64,000 bases of DNA from Eublepharis macularius (lineage: Eukaryota; Chordata; Lepidosauria; Squamata; Eublepharidae): assembly GCF_028583425.1 (NCBI RefSeq), contig NC_072793.1, positions 61,075,028 through 61,139,027 on the forward strand, in the 5' to 3' direction. The translations under genes and the position numbers were made by a program. The notes beneath the pieces were generated by a model that worked only from the letters and a program-made list of their open reading frames with translations, ran no database searches and was not told the origin of the DNA. Below are positions 11,357 through 24,195 of this stretch, in pieces; within the stretch, counting starts at the first letter, position 1, and each line of letters begins with the position of its first letter.

Positions 11357-11660
11357 AGTGATAGTTTGAACTGGAAGTCTGTGGAAGTTGAAGGACTCAT
11401 GGAGAATAATACCCATATCTCCCCCCCCCCCGCCCGACCTACTGTGCATAGTTGATGGAGGACCATATAACCAGGTGGCTTTAGTTGAGATAGACAAACC
11501 ACGTCATTTTCTTCCAGCCATGTCTCTCTGTTGCAAGCCAGGTCAATTTCCTATTCCTTTAACATCCCATAGAAATGCACAAGTTTGTGCCTCACTAATC
11601 TGGTATTGCACTGTAATAGTGTATAGATAGGGAAAATAGATCTCCTTGCACCATCAACTC

Positions 11661-12260
11661 TCAAGATGCTATGGAGGTTAGACAGGTGATCTTTGTCAAA
11701 TACTGGGGCCATCTTTGGTAAATCCCACATGCAAATCTACCAGCTTCCATATGCAGTGAAACAGGGTGTTCATCAAACACCCTGTTCCAGGTAAAGATTG
11801 CCCCCAGAACCACTAATAAACCATAGACACACCCCACAATCAACATGCTAATGCCTACAAAGAAACCATACAGCAGTCCAGGGGTCCAGTTGTGGTGTGC
11901 TGATGTTAGTGTTGTCCAATAAGTGATATTCTGTGTCAGCACAGCTCCTGGTTGCCAAGTATGTAACACATGTCACTGTTCCTTTCCAGTAGTGTGAGAC
12001 TTTCCATTCAGTGTGGGCAATGTCTGGGCCCTGGCTGTGTGTCCCAGGTGATCAGCCACAGGCCAAGAGCCCTTGTGCTCTCTCCCTTCAAACTCATACA
12101 TCACCTCTAGGGTAAGCCACCCTTAATGCACAACAAATTCAGTTACCTGTTAAAGGCAAGGGGGAGACTCAGTGGGAAGAGTTCACCACTCCACAGCATC
12201 CTCTGCTAAAACAAAGGAACCGCCAACAAATGGTTCCCTGACTCAAGCTGAATGGTCTAC
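11661..12260 (-). pseudogene. Possible decayed coding remnant with hydrophobic segment, unidentified
   Basis: On the minus strand an open frame (11969 down to 11661) contains NITYWTTLTSAHHNWTPG followed by a roughly 25-residue hydrophobic stretch (LLYGFFVGISMLIVGCVY and on). Upstream in other frames are VTCVTYL and VMYEFEGREHKGSWP, which suggests a frameshifted membrane protein relic. I do not recognise the family. A perfect 11-bp hairpin (AACAGGGTGTT / AACACCCTGTT) lies at 11762-11786. It could equally be chance. Confidence 0.22.
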
Positions 12261-14389
12261 TCTAGTGTAAGCACATTAAGAATTAATTAAGAAACAAGCT
12301 AGCATGTGGAAGAGCAGAAAAGCTTGTTTCAGTCCATGCACCTCTTCAGTCCATGGAGATAAAAATGAGAAGTTTAAAACACGGAACAATTAATCTTTCA
12401 GCAACAGATTTTGATTGAAGAAACTTGATTGTAGTTTGGAAAGATATATTATTCATTTTTAAGTACTTACTGTTTCATTTGGCTAATGTTGTCCACAATG
12501 ACGATTACACTGTATTCAGTAATGTAATTCTAAAGTGTAACGGGGGCAGGGGGAGTGCAGATGTTTGCCTTGTCCCCCCGTGCCGTTCTCTGAGCAGTTC
12601 CTTTTGACCCCAGTGCAGGGCAGTGAAGAAGGAAAAAGGCGAAATCTCCTCCCATTCTCCATCATCCTCGAGCAGAACTCTTGCTGATGGAAGAGGGGCA
12701 TTGTTGCCCCTTCTCACTGCAGCCTCCTGACCAGCATGGCTGTTAACCCGTGCACTTTTCTTGACTCCAGTAATCAGCTCACCGGGGTTAGAAGTGACTG
12801 CTGGGGAGGGCGGGGGAGTGGGTTGAATGCAGTAAAATATGTAACCTCCAAGGCATTCTGTTAACAGGCCGTTGGATCTAACCTAACATCCAGATTTACT
12901 TGTGATCCTTAATATTATGATCCATTAGGCTGAAAGAAATTAATGGGCTTTTTCCCAGAGAGTTAAAGGCAGTTTGAAAAATGAATCACTGTTCGTATTG
13001 CGTAAGCTAACCCCACTGTTGCTTCTAGTAAGTGTTTCAGAGCTTGTGAGCATGCAGAATGTACACACTCACCGATGTATCTAAACCAGAGTGTGTATTT
13101 TGTATATGTAAACACAGAAACAGAGCATTTCAAAGGTTCTATATTTTTCAGGAATATTTTGAGAGGAATACATTGGTTAGATCTGGATCATCTGCTGTAT
13201 TGTGACTGAAGCATAATCAGGTGGCTTGCTTTAATACAGGTGGAAAAAGCCACGCCTTTTTATGCTTTAATTCAGTTTGCTGTCCGATAAGATGTTACAC
13301 AGGCATCCAGTTCTTTTAATTAAGATTCACATGCAGGAGTGGATACTCTTCTTTCCTTCATGGTAGATCTACAGCTGTTCTTGAGGTTTCAGTAACAATT
13401 CAGTACAACAAGACTTCTAATATAGCCTTTTAACCAGGGAAATTGCAAACTTCTAGGTTTGATGTCACTGTGCCAAGGTTATTGGTGGGGGGAGGAAGTG
13501 TGAGAACTGAACCTCCAACTGTTTGTAGATAGGTGTGAGAGTGTCACTAAATGCAGCCTGGCATTTGAGGAGTATAGAGAATACATTATACTGCCATTAT
13601 ACATTCAACATGCAGTCCTTTTACAGCTGCAGGTGGTCAGCATCGTGCATGCAGAGCAGAACCGCTGTGTTGGTCTCTCTGTGACAGAAATGTTTTCAGA
13701 AATTACAGGGATATGGCTTCTGCAAAAATTAGAACAGTAGGTTGTGCTTGACATTGAATTTTTTTAAAGTGAGTTGTAACCTTGTTCAGCCTATCCTGTT
13801 AGCCGTTTAACTGAGCATGGAGCCTAATTATTCTGAAATAGTGGCTTTTGAAATAAGGCAAATTCATATAAACCTACAGATATAGGTGTTTTTCACATGG
13901 CCATTTTGTTAAACGTATGTCTGTTGTCCTGGGTTGCTGTGTGAAACGTAAACCATAAGTTAGTGAGTCTGTCAGCTAAAATTCCCTCTCCAAGCTTATG
14001 CCAATCTTCTGATTAACTGATGAGCTCAAATAGCTGGAGCAGGCTGTTAATGACATTTAGTTAATTGGCTAATGTGACACCTGATTCCTAACAATAAACA
14101 TCACAATGAGATGAATGGAATGAAGTATTTAGCTGATGCCAGTGGATCTGGTGTAGGGGGAAGTAGTATATGGAGGTTACAACTATGTGATGCTACTATC
14201 TGCAGTTGTAAAGACACTGTGAGCTTTCTGAAGTTTGTACATTTTTGTGCAGTTTTTGTGCTACGCTTAGCTCTGTCTCACACTTTCAGCCAATCCCAGG
14301 AAGGCTGGAGAAACCTTGAACTGTTGCCTGGAGGCAATTTTGGGGTGGAGGCAGCTAATAAACTTGAAGCTTAATCCTGACAAGATGGT
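12261..14389. other. Presumed UBTD2 intron 1, no gene recognised
   Basis: Mostly AT-rich single-copy-like intron sequence. A GC-richer patch at 12535-12720 has overlapping open frames on both strands, without a recognisable domain. Confidence 0.5.
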
Positions 14390-15242
14390 GAACAGAAGGT
14401 CTGACCTGGGACTTAAGGTGTCATCTGTTCTGGATGGGGTTGCACTCCTCTGGAAGGAAACAGGTCTGTAGTTTGGAGGCACTCTTGAATCCAGGCCTAC
14501 TGCTGGATATGCAGTTATCAGCTGTGGCCAGGAGTGCCTTTTACTAGCTTTGACTGGCTAGCCAGCTGTGGCCATTCCTGGGCAGAAAAGATCATTTCCT
14601 GGTTATATCTAGATTAGGTTATACAATGCACTGTCCTTGAAAGGTGTTTGGAAACTTTATTAGGTGCATACTGGGGTCTTGACTGATCAGCAGTGGCTCC
14701 CAATCTATTTCTGGGCACAATTAAAAGCTCTAGTGTTGGGTCTCCCCCCACCCCACCCGAGTCTGTATAACTCTATGGCTTGGGACCAGCATACCTGAAG
14801 GACCACCTACTCACTTTGAAACCTGCCCAGTCACTATGGTCCACCTTCCAAGGTCCTTCTGTGGGTGTTCCTGTCTTCTGAGATTAGGTGGGTGGCAGTC
14901 AGAGAGAGGACCGTCTCAGTTGTGCTACCAAAACTCTGGAACTCCCTCCCCAGAGAGACTTGCCTGTCAGTCTCTTGTGGTTGCCATCTTCAACCAGTAG
15001 GTAGAGACTTTTTTGTATTATCTGGCTTTCCCTTGGTGATCCCACCTTCCTACCCTGTGTTTTAATTGTTTTATATATATATATATATATGTTTTAAACT
15101 TTATTTTAATTATGTGTTTTTTATGGTTTTTATATTCATTTTTATTGTGTATGTTTTTAATTTGTTTACTGCCTTGGTAGTCCTGATCAGGGCAGAAAGG
15201 CAGAGTATAAATTTTGTAAATGAGTGAATAAATAAATCCAAC
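14390..15242 (+). mobile_element. L2-like LINE, 3' part
   Basis: Plus-strand translation gives LKLNPDK near 14360-14390 (L2 consensus-like motif after the reverse transcriptase) and a C-terminal LWNSLP-like segment near 14930-14955. A 3' UTR follows, ending GGCAGAGTATAAATTTTGTAAATG with AATAAATAAAT at 15226-15240. That is the plus-sense version of the LINE tail found reversed at 8310, 26065 and 40455. It is broken by stops. A (TA)n run lies at 15072-15091. Confidence 0.7.
15072..15091. repeat. (TA)n microsatellite
   Basis: About ten TA units within the 3' UTR of the L2-like LINE. Confidence 0.9.
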
Positions 15243-16680
15243 ACTGAAATTCTGAACAGTATCATTCAGCATCTCGTATAAATAATGAAGAGCATGGGTG
15301 AGAGAATAGAACCCTGTTTAACTCCACTGGAACAATCTCAACTTGTTGATTCTGCTTCTTCAGTTCATACAGAAAGAGTTCCTCACCTAACACCAACTCA
15401 TTCCAACTGATGGATAAGAATGGAGCGGTCAACTGTTTCAAAGGCCACGATGCCTCTAACAATATCAACAAGGATCCAAAAGATAACAGAAGTTCCATCT
15501 TGCATTACCTTTCGATTGTTCCTATCTTATGGGCTTTTAGTTGAATTTTAAATCTGAGTTAACTGTTGACTGGGGTATGTGGAAGCTCTATTTTTGTGTG
15601 TTTTTATTCATAACTGCCTTTAAATTACTACTGTTTTGTTATTTATAGGTGGCTGCTTTATTAAGGTTTTATTTGTTTGAACAGCATCTGGTGTTTGACA
15701 TTTGTTTTAAATGATTTTTAACAGAGCTTTTTTTATAAGCCACTTTGGTAGATTCTCGGAAAGTCAGGATAGTTTTCCATGTATGATTACCTGGAAATAC
15801 AATTTAATAGGACATATAGTTCTGGTTTTGCCTTCGTAAACACCCTCCTGCCTATTATGATTTCTAGCTAAATTATTCTAGGCCTATGAAGCGTAGGTAT
15901 CCATAGTTACCTATTCAGAGGCCACTAGAGAGGATCAGGATGGCTCCAGTGGATCTTCAAACCAGATATTTTAGCTGCTTTATTAAATTCATCCAGCACT
16001 CTGTCTTTTATTCATTTTTCTTAGCCAGGGTGGAGGCAGAGGTATTAACAGCATTTTAGTACTCTGTCTTTTCCCCAAGGAGACAAAAATACTTGTTCTA
16101 GCAGCATCCTTAGCAGCACCCAAAAAATTGCCCTATGTCTCTTCTGGTATTTCTTACTTGGTCAAGGTTGATGTATTCTTTCCTATCAGGCCTATGTGCC
16201 TCTCCAGGTTGCTTGTTTAACCATGAAGTTCAAAACTCTAGGAGCAGAGTCAGAACAATCCAGAACACCCAAAAGGCAGAAATTACCAAGCAAAAGTTAT
16301 CTGGGATGTATAAATCTCAGATGAAATGATATAATGAAATATAAACCGAAACGAAAGCGTAATTTAAGGGGTCTAGTTGAAATAGAGTGACATGGACCCA
16401 CAATTTATAAAACATGTATAAACTCATTTTGATATCCTTCTAATATATTCAGATTAAATAAAGAATATGGACCGTGCCCCATAAGACATACAGAAGAATA
16501 CAATAACCTCTTGATAGTTCACAGATGACAAATATGACAGAAGTAATGATATTACTAGACTGAAGAGAAGTTGCATCCTTGTAGTAATCTGGAAGATCAA
16601 TTCCAAATATATTATAAAAGATTCTGATTTTTACTGTTATAACCAGCTAAAAATTCACAAAACACAATTGGTCTTGCTGA
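15243..16680. other. Presumed UBTD2 intron 1, no gene recognised
   Basis: No domain-bearing frame. 15262-15500 has a minus-strand open frame (FGSLLILLEASWPLKQLTAP) that may be more LINE debris next to the L2 end. 16320-16680 contains CGAAACGAAAGCG and may belong to the PLE-like tail at 16690. Confidence 0.4.
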
Positions 16681-16689
16681 CCTTGTCAG

Positions 16690-16800
16690 TTCCTGCGGTT
16701 AGCTCTTAGTCTCTCAGAAGAGCTTTCACAAACTCATGTTTTTCCATTGACTAAAAGCCATCTTCAGGATGGATTCTGTCTGCAACTGGACACTTCAGAT
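16690..16800 (-). repeat. Possible Penelope-like tail with hammerhead-like core
   Basis: On the minus strand CTGAAGA (16767-16761) is followed by TGGCTTTTAGTCA, a 5-bp stem with a TTT loop, then a short insert and GAAA (16744-16741). This is the hammerhead order CUGANGA, stem II, GAAA with three extra bases before GAAA. It appears to be a different PLE subfamily from the tails at 31222 and 44059. Confidence 0.4.
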
Positions 16801-17419
16801 TTCATGAGACGAGAGTGCCATGTTTGGGTAACATTAACCCATTTGAGTGTCATAATTTTAAATGAATATCAAAAAATCTGATCAAATCCTTTTGTGGGAT
16901 ACACTTTGAATAAATATAGTCTTTATTAAACAATATACAAATACAACTAACACAATAAGAGCAGAAAATAGTAATGTCTGATTATAATATTTATGCTATA
17001 GAGGCACGGGGTTGGATCTGGCCAGCTATTCTGCTGGTGCAAAGGGGAGAGAATCCACTTTGACCACCCAAAGAGGCTATGCTTGCGGTCGTGGGAAAAA
17101 GAAAAGTCATCTGGGACAGGTAATGAGGAAGGTAATTGGGCAAGATTGAGCATAAAGCTGGTTGGATTCCGCCCACTGGTATGATGTGTCTTGTCATCTG
17201 TACATTATCTTTTACATGTATTTATATATATATATATTTATTTGGAGTGACTCCTCTCCAGAGACTGGCTCAAAGCAACTACCGTTAAAACAACAAAACC
17301 TTTAATAGCAAACTAGAGCATAGAGTAAACATTGAGCAGCCTGAAATTATATTTATAAAATGGTCTTCAGTCCAAAAGTAGGTAGTCCTTCAGATACCCT
17401 GGCACCAAGCTGTTTAGAG
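16801..17419. other. Presumed UBTD2 intron 1, no gene recognised
   Basis: AT-rich sequence with a short TATATA run near 17224-17239. Minus-strand frames at 16947-17197 have no recognisable domain. Confidence 0.45.
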
Positions 17420-17770
17420 ACTTACAGCCCAATCCTAACCCCCCCAGGCAGTGTCGGCACTCATGAGCCGGTATAAATGGGGTGGTGCTGCACGGCTCCC
17501 TATGGACTTTTGCAGGATAGTCCCGCCAGCACCCAAGCGTGGCAAGGTGAGATGCAGCGGCCCCTGGGAGGGCCCGGGAGGGCCCGCCCACCATTCCCCT
17601 GACAACCCTGCTCACACCAGCCAATGGCCACACCCCTCCCGATATTCAGGCGAGGGGCAAACCAGCGCAGTCAATGGGGAGGGCCAGGCTGGTGGCTGCA
17701 GCTTGGTGCGCCTGCAAATACCCACCACCGCTGCCACCACCAAAAGAAAAAGGGTTCCCCCCCCCGAAAA
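17420..17770. repeat. GC-rich dispersed repeat (unclassified)
   Basis: Begins TTACAGCCCAATCCTAAC and is markedly GC-richer than its surroundings. A similar opening (TTACGGCACAATCCTGAG) starts another GC-rich block at 41754, suggesting one interspersed family. Open frames on both strands look like composition artefacts. Confidence 0.35.
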
Positions 17771-17865
17771 GTAGGGCCAGATAGTAGGGAGCTGATCTCT
17801 GTTGCCTGGAGATCGGTTGTAATTCTGGGAGATCTCGAGCTACCACTTGGAGACTGGCAACCCTA
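17771..17865 (-). mobile_element. Truncated short hAT-like MITE
   Basis: Reverse complement reads AGGGTTGCCAGTCTCCAAGTG, then GAGATCTCCCAGAATTACAA and GATCTCCAGGCAACAGAGATC. This matches the left half of the complete element at 22856-23076. Its other half is missing. Confidence 0.65.
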
Positions 17866-18295
17866 AGTAGTCTCCAGGTTCCAGAGAAGCAGGTGGGGGG
17901 AGGCGGGACCATCAATGAGTGACAGGAATGCCCATTGGGAACCACATGGGAGGCCAGGAGGCCGTTTGGAAATGAGGGGAATGAAAAGCACACTCAGACT
18001 TGCTGTTGCGCAACTTGAACACATCACTGCATCTCTACAAAGCAAGAATGGGGCCAGACCTTGACAGCCATGTCCCAGTACTGGGGAGATGCCCCCCCAG
18101 AGTGAACTGACAGACCCTCCCCACGCCAAGTCCATCCCTGCTTCCGCAAACACATCCTCCATCCCCTGGCAGCAGCTTTCCACCTGCAGTGACCATCTTC
18201 CTGGCTTATCAGATGCCAGCAGCTCATACCATCAGAGAATGAAAGTCCTCAGCACCTCCCCCCCCAGACATTCATGGGCCACAGTTCAATTCGCA

Positions 18296-18833
18296 GAAAC
18301 CTGACCTGAGCAGGCACCAGGAAAGGTACCAGTAGTAAATAATAGCTTGGCTCCAGAGCCTGGCAGCAGCCCTGGAACCTGAAGGGGTAGATCCCTATCC
18401 CACCACACACAAAGAAAATTCAAGCTCCAATGCACTCTATCAAAATGCCAACAGCAACTATCTCTCCCTCTCCACTGTCTGCAAACTAAGCCAGAGCTGG
18501 GAGCCCCCTCCCCCCTGCTCTTTGCTCCCTTGTAACAAGTTTGGAGCTCCACACTTGAAAGGAAGACCTGCCTATCAAGCTAAATTGGGCTTAGATTGGG
18601 GTTTCCAGGGCAACAGCAGGAGTTCAGACAGAGTTCAGACAATCCTTGCCTATGTTGCCAAGGGAATTGATTGCAGGTGCCAGACTGTCTGGCTTGACGA
18701 ACAGCGACAAAGGAGGCTTGCAAGGACCACCTGTTCGTTTAGAATGGGGCCTCACAAACAGCTTGTTCACGAACAGCAGATTGGGCTGTTTGTGGCTTTT
18801 TTTTGTTCGTATTGCTGTCTGTGCCCATCTCTA
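18296..18833 (-). mobile_element. Truncated copy of the TAGAGATGGGC hAT family
   Basis: From its right end (GTGCCCATCTCTA at 18821-18833) the reverse complement runs in parallel with 29620-30120: GACAGCAATACGAACAAAAA, GCTGTTTGTGAGGCCCC, CAGGTGGTCCTTGCAAGCC and so on to CAGGTCAGG. The other terminus, with its inverted repeat, is absent. No transposase is encoded. Confidence 0.75.
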
Positions 18834-18852
18834 CTAATAACAACCCAGTAAG

Positions 18853-18930
18853 CAGGTCTACTCAGAATCTTACTCAAGTCTACTCACCGAGGCTTATTCC
18901 CAGGAAAGTGTTCTTAGGATTTCACTATTC
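18853..18930. repeat. Dispersed ~80-bp repeat, copy 1
   Basis: GTCTACTCAGAATCTTACTC, GAGGCTTATTCCCAGGAAAG and TTCTTAGGATTTCAC line up base for base, with scattered changes, with 28983-29065. The family is not identified. Looser matches to its AGGATTGCA-like end are near 23815 and 51640. Confidence 0.45.
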
Positions 18931-21900
18931 ATTTTGTAGTCTTTTGGTAGGAGCAATAGGAAGAGTGCCTTGTTAATTATTTAAAAACAAGTTGGAAGAA
19001 ATGGTTTTGAAAGTCTAAGAAGTGACCATGACAGATGCTCTTTGTTTCTAAAACTCTTTCAAACTCTCTGAAAGGAACTGGAGATGTATCCTCACTCCTC
19101 ACTCATGATAATAAGTAGGCACAAACCCATTTATAAGCCAAAACAGTTTCATCTATTCTGTTTTTACCGGACTCTGGTTCGTCATTATGGAAGAAATGAA
19201 GAATGAAACACCAAAGTGTCTGAAATCTGATACACTAATATTAAAATCTTTGGTAACTTCCTATTTTGTTTATTTTAGAGATTGCATTTAGGATGAGAAT
19301 AGTAAAAAAAAATGCTGACTTCCATTTTACTTGTATGAATATATGAATATAATCTTCCATAACTCCAGAGTAAAGGAAGGCCGCATAGGCAAAGAGAATA
19401 TAGGATGTGGCCTGTGAATATAAAATGAGGGACCTTGATGGCATGCAGAGTAAGCTGCTCAGCAGGGTGGATACCTGGAGAGAAGAAAAAGGGAGTGTTG
19501 ATGATCTTACAGCAAGGCTGGAAGTGCTTGCTAACCATTTTCACAATTAATGTTTGGAGGAAAAAGACAATGATCCAGTGAGATACATTAGCATTTACTG
19601 GGTTTATGTTGAAATGAAGATTGAGCTAGCTATTGCTGAAGTGAATGCTCACTGAACCAATCTGGATAGGGGTGCGGTTCCATAAAAGTAGACTTAATTT
19701 GCAATACAGAATCTGATCACATGGCAGTTGGTTTAAAAATATTTAGTTTAACTGGCCTTTAAAGCAAGAAAGGGTTTTAAATCTTTTTGATGCAAAAGAT
19801 GAAAGAAGTATGTCAGAAAAGCTTTGGCAAATTCATTTGGTAACATTTTGGATTTTGCAAGACTCATATGAACTCTTCTGATTTTATATAAGTTTGGTAT
19901 GTCACCACAAAGCTTTCAGTTTGCTTGTGCTCAACAAAACTTGGAACTTGAACATATGGGGTTTGCCAGCAAACTGGGTGTTGTTTTGTAAGCATTTACA
20001 TCTGTTGTACTGCATTTTATAGGTGATCAGCAGTTTTTAGAAGTGAAGTGGTCTAGTTCAGCTTTGAACATAAAGCAACAGATGTGCACGGATAGTTAAA
20101 TGTTCAAAAGAAAATGTGTCTGTGTGTGCACATGCGCGCACACATATGTGATCTTTATATAAGGGGGAACAGAAAAATATCAGCTTATTAATTAGACACT
20201 TGACTGTTTTATTGATTCATGTTTTATACTGTGACTCAACAGATCCCAGGCACTGGATTGCCATGACACTTTGAAATTTCCTTGTGTCACCTAGTATTTT
20301 CAGCAATGAGTTTTATTGTGTCTGTCAGCAATTGTCAGTAGAACTATAAAGCTTATTTATCATTTCTCATTAGAAAGTTGTTCTTGTCATTGCTTGTTTA
20401 TATGATAACTTTACACTGTTCAGTGGTGAATTCATGTCTTTACCAAGGTGCTTTATAAATTGGTTCCAATATTCAATTAAATTGAGCTTTTTAAAGCAAT
20501 AACAAAATTATGAGAAATTGAGGAGAATTTTGGTTATGGCTAAAGGTTAGCTTTTTGTTGCCATGATGACAACCAGGGTACCCCATGTGTATTTATGTAC
20601 TACAATACTTTTGTCATAGCTTTAATAAAATTACGAGAAACTTTAAAAAGATTAGGATTAGGTTTTATAGTAGCGACTAGAGACATGATTACCCAGAAAA
20701 AATAGATATTTTTATTTTGAAGATTTTATCTGCTTTTCTTCCAAGGATATTTTTTCAGTTTTTCCAGTGGAAAAATTAGGAACTTACAAGCAGCATCAAA
20801 AATCTACAGCATTACATAATAATTTCTAAGTGTATTGTATATATATGCAATATATTTTTAACATCTTTGTTGTTCAAATGTGAATAATTTTGGCAATAGT
20901 TAATATGTTGTAATTTGTTATAATAGTTTTGAGTGTTATACATTTTAACTTGATATCGAACTATTCTGGTAGTCCCACCTACTTCCTCTGCATGAGATTG
21001 TTTCTGTCCAAATAATAATATTGCTTTTGTTTACAACGGAATTTGTTTTCCACTTTTAACTTCTATTTTTCCTGCTTCCCACGTGGCAAAAATTAGGATG
21101 CACATGCTAAAATAGCATAGGGTGCAACAGTTTACAGCTCTCTCTTTCTCTCTGGTATTGGGTATATATGTGATTTTGCTTGGAGAAAACCAAGGCTTTT
21201 AAACATTCATATTCCATAAATATGACAAATAATTGTATTCTAATAAGGTTATGAATTATGTAATTATGTTGTAAAAAGGTAAAATAAGTTTGATAGGAAA
21301 GCACTGCATATATTTCAATTTTTGCCAAAATTTCCATTTTCTCTGAGGAAAAGGGGGGGGGAATCTGTTTCCCCCATTGCTTTAACATCTCCAGAAATGT
21401 TGACATTACTAGCAGTAACTAGAAATGTGATAATTAAATTAAAAAATTCCAAAGGCTGAAAAATAAGTTTGGCTCCTAAATCTGGAGCTACCTCCTTGAG
21501 TCAAAGATTTGTCAAGGCTTATTTTATACTTTCTGGTTACCTTCAGATTGTATTTTCACCTTGGATTTTTGCCCTTGACTTTCCTTTAAGACCTCTAGGT
21601 GTATTTTATAGTGTCACCTTGCTGTCTGAAATTCTTACAAGTATAAGTTTAACTTGAGTACTTCTTTGAATCATTGACCATTGACTGTGTTTTACTAGAT
21701 GCATTAAAGGGAAATATGAAAATATCTATGGGTGTATCATTGCTTTTTAAAGAAATATGTATCAAGTTACAATCTTTTTTTCAGTGCTTGTTATAAACAT
21801 ATTAGTCATCTCCATACTTTGAAGATTTTTGACAGCCACTTAAATGCAGTCATTTGCATTGGGGAAAATGTATGCAAGTGTCATTCTTTGTTCTGGTTTG

Positions 21901-22855
21901 GAACAAACGTTCTTGTTTTCATGGATAGCTTTTGTTCGTTTACTACACACTCATTTGTTTTTGAAGTTGGTTCTGGTTCTTGCATCTTATAAATCAAGCT
22001 GAAATATTTGTGATGACTGAACCATGCTTGAAAGAAGATAATGTTCCTTGAAAGCTCCTACAACTTGAGAGGCTCTGGATTTCAATTTTGTTAGGTATTC
22101 TGAAGAGAATTTAGCATTTGTTGCAAGGAGTTTCAGACATTTTCCTAACTTCACTAATATATTGAGAAATTCAAGTCCATTAACTTTTTCAAAAGTGGAA
22201 AAGGTATATACAATTTATATATTTTGGGGTGGATCCCACAATCCATCTGCAGAAAGCACAGATGGTCACTTAGCAGTAATTTCTGTCCCTGGAAAAATGT
22301 ATTCCCAGGGTTGCAAGACCCACATGGAGTAATAGCCACTAGAGTCAGAAAGCTGCAATGGGGAGGGACGGAGTGAAATCATACTCTTCAGCCTCTTGTA
22401 TGAACACAGTTATGCTGATGGGGAAAGGCAGAGAGAGCAATTTTACCAGATTTCCCCTCTGTAAGGATCTTGCCAAGGAAATTTACACAAGACTCCACTG
22501 TTTGGTTTTTGAAACGTTAATGTAAAAGGCCTAGTATCATGATGATCTAATGAAGGCTTTGTTAGGAATAAGGGATATAAGAGAAGCAGTTACACATATA
22601 CTTCAGAGATAACTAGTTTTCCTCCCCCTTTGTGGAGGTGGACATTCAGGCTCAAGGCTTATTATCAGCCAGGCTCCCAGTTGCACAGCCTTGACAGAGC
22701 AGCCCAGCGGCACCATCCTCCACCCTTGGCCCCAATGGCAGATGCCAACATCTTGACACCCTCCCCACAGATGCCCTCCCCCCCCATCCTGCATGGCTGT
22801 TACTCCACACTGGTGGTGCAACCATGAGAATAAACTTTCCTAGGTCTGAGAGTGG
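18931..22855. other. Presumed UBTD2 intron 1, no gene recognised
   Basis: Long AT-rich stretch with no coding or clear mobile-element signal. It contains a purine/pyrimidine GT-rich run at 20110-20150 and a G9 tract near 21353. 22610-22830 is a GC-richer patch with short frames on both strands and no domain. Confidence 0.5.
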
Positions 22856-23076
22856 TAGGGTTGCCAGCCTCCAGGTAGTGGCTGGAGATCTCCCAGAATT
22901 ACAACTGGTCTCCAGGCCACAGAGACCTGGAGAAAATGGCTACTTTGGTGGGTGGACTCTATGGAATTATGCCATGCCAAGGTCCTTTCCCTACCCAAAC
23001 CCCACTTTCTCCAGATTTCTCCAGGTTTCACCCACCAGATCTCCAGGAATTTCCCAACTTGGAGTTGGCAACCCTA
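22856..23076. mobile_element. Short hAT-like MITE with inverted termini and 8-bp duplication
   Basis: 221 bp, starting TAGGGTTGCCAG and ending TTGGCAACCCTA, inverted copies of each other. Flanks are GAGAGTGG (22848-22855) and GGGAGTGG (23077-23084), an 8-bp duplication with one difference. The interior is rich in CTCCAG/CTGGAG units and encodes nothing. A truncated relative lies at 17771-17865. Confidence 0.78.
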
Positions 23077-24187
23077 GGGAGTGGTTGCTGGGTAAGGGAA
23101 GAGCCAGGAAATTAGAAGTGGAATACACTGTCTCCAAGAAACAACACATGCTGGATATTTTTGCAGAAATGTATGCTCAAATGTTGTATTATAGCAAATC
23201 TTAATTGTGATTTGTCATATGAAATAATGTTCTTTACACATATAAATCATTCCCTCTAGACTTAGTGAGTGAGTGAAACTTATAGAATAGAGCTGAGATG
23301 TATGTTTTTGTCTCCCCAAAGTAAGGGGGCTGGAAAGAAACAAAGGCACCTTATGGCTGAATATACTGTATGCAAAGCTTTTGATATTAATAATGCCTTG
23401 ATTATTAATCCTCAGTAAAGAGCAGCTCTCTGGGCTTGGTGGCAGAGCAGCTGCAGAAGTTTATTTTGGTTCAAAACAATTTGATCTCTGTAATGCAGAG
23501 GTGAAATGACAAGACTACTGAGTCAAAGTGAGAGACTGAACCAGAGAGTGTTTTTCAGTTATGTCAAGTTCCACAAGGCACAAAAGTGCTTTCATTGAGG
23601 AGAATTTGGAGGATGAGGCATTTTATAAGAGACATACATGACATGTGTAGATCCACGTCTGGAAAAAAAATCAAATGTCCTAGGCTAAATTTAACAATCC
23701 TGTTCTGTGATAGCCATAAAGGAAGTGTTAAGAGACCTGCACCCTTAACCTAACCACTTTTATTTTAGAATAAGTTCCATGGACTTCCATGGGGTTTACT
23801 TCTGAGTAAATATGCTTAGGACTTTAGCTCTGACTCCAGTTTATCTTTTTAAAAATTATTGCTACAGGGAATGCTATGTTAAGCTATTTAGGGCTGACTG
23901 CTGTTGATCCTAGAATCTCCGTTGTCCTGTGGTGATTAAGCGTTTCAGTGTGAACAGCATTGTTTGCTTTTTTAAAAGCTTGCTGAACCATCCAACAATG
24001 ACTCTGTTATTCAGTGTGCCAGCCAGTCTTAGGCGTTTGTCCATTGCTCAATATTGCTAGTGCCAGAAAAGCCAGAGGGAAATACATTTCTGCTGTTGGG
24101 ACTTTTTACTTGTAAAGGACAGACACAGCACGTGTAAAAAAAATTTAGCCCAGTTCATGTGGGAAGGCAAGAACTGCTGGGATCAGT
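23077..24187. other. Presumed UBTD2 intron 1, no gene recognised
   Basis: Intron-like sequence. 23765-23832 (AAGTTCCATGGACTTCC, CTTCTGAGTAAATATGC, TTAGGACT) may be a member of a dispersed squamate repeat. No boundaries could be set. Confidence 0.45.
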
Positions 24188-24195
24188 GTCAGGAG

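Larger units (their letters stand above)
8310..11720 (-). mobile_element. L2-like LINE remnant, interrupted by three insertions
   Basis: On the minus strand the order runs from high to low coordinates: an endonuclease-like SDHH motif (about 10440-10470); reverse transcriptase box B as SGDPQGAILS (about 9945-9975); the catalytic box as QYADNS (about 9885-9905, normally YADD); then SRLDYQKALYVGF and LVQNPAVWLLSGARR (9173-9379), a C-terminal signature of L2/CR1-type LINEs. The 3' end is at 8310 (reverse complement GGCAGACTATAAAT). Many stops show it is long dead. Inside it sit an L2 3' fragment (8825-9145), a 5S-derived SINE (9667-9870) and a hAT element (10761-11356). Confidence 0.75.
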
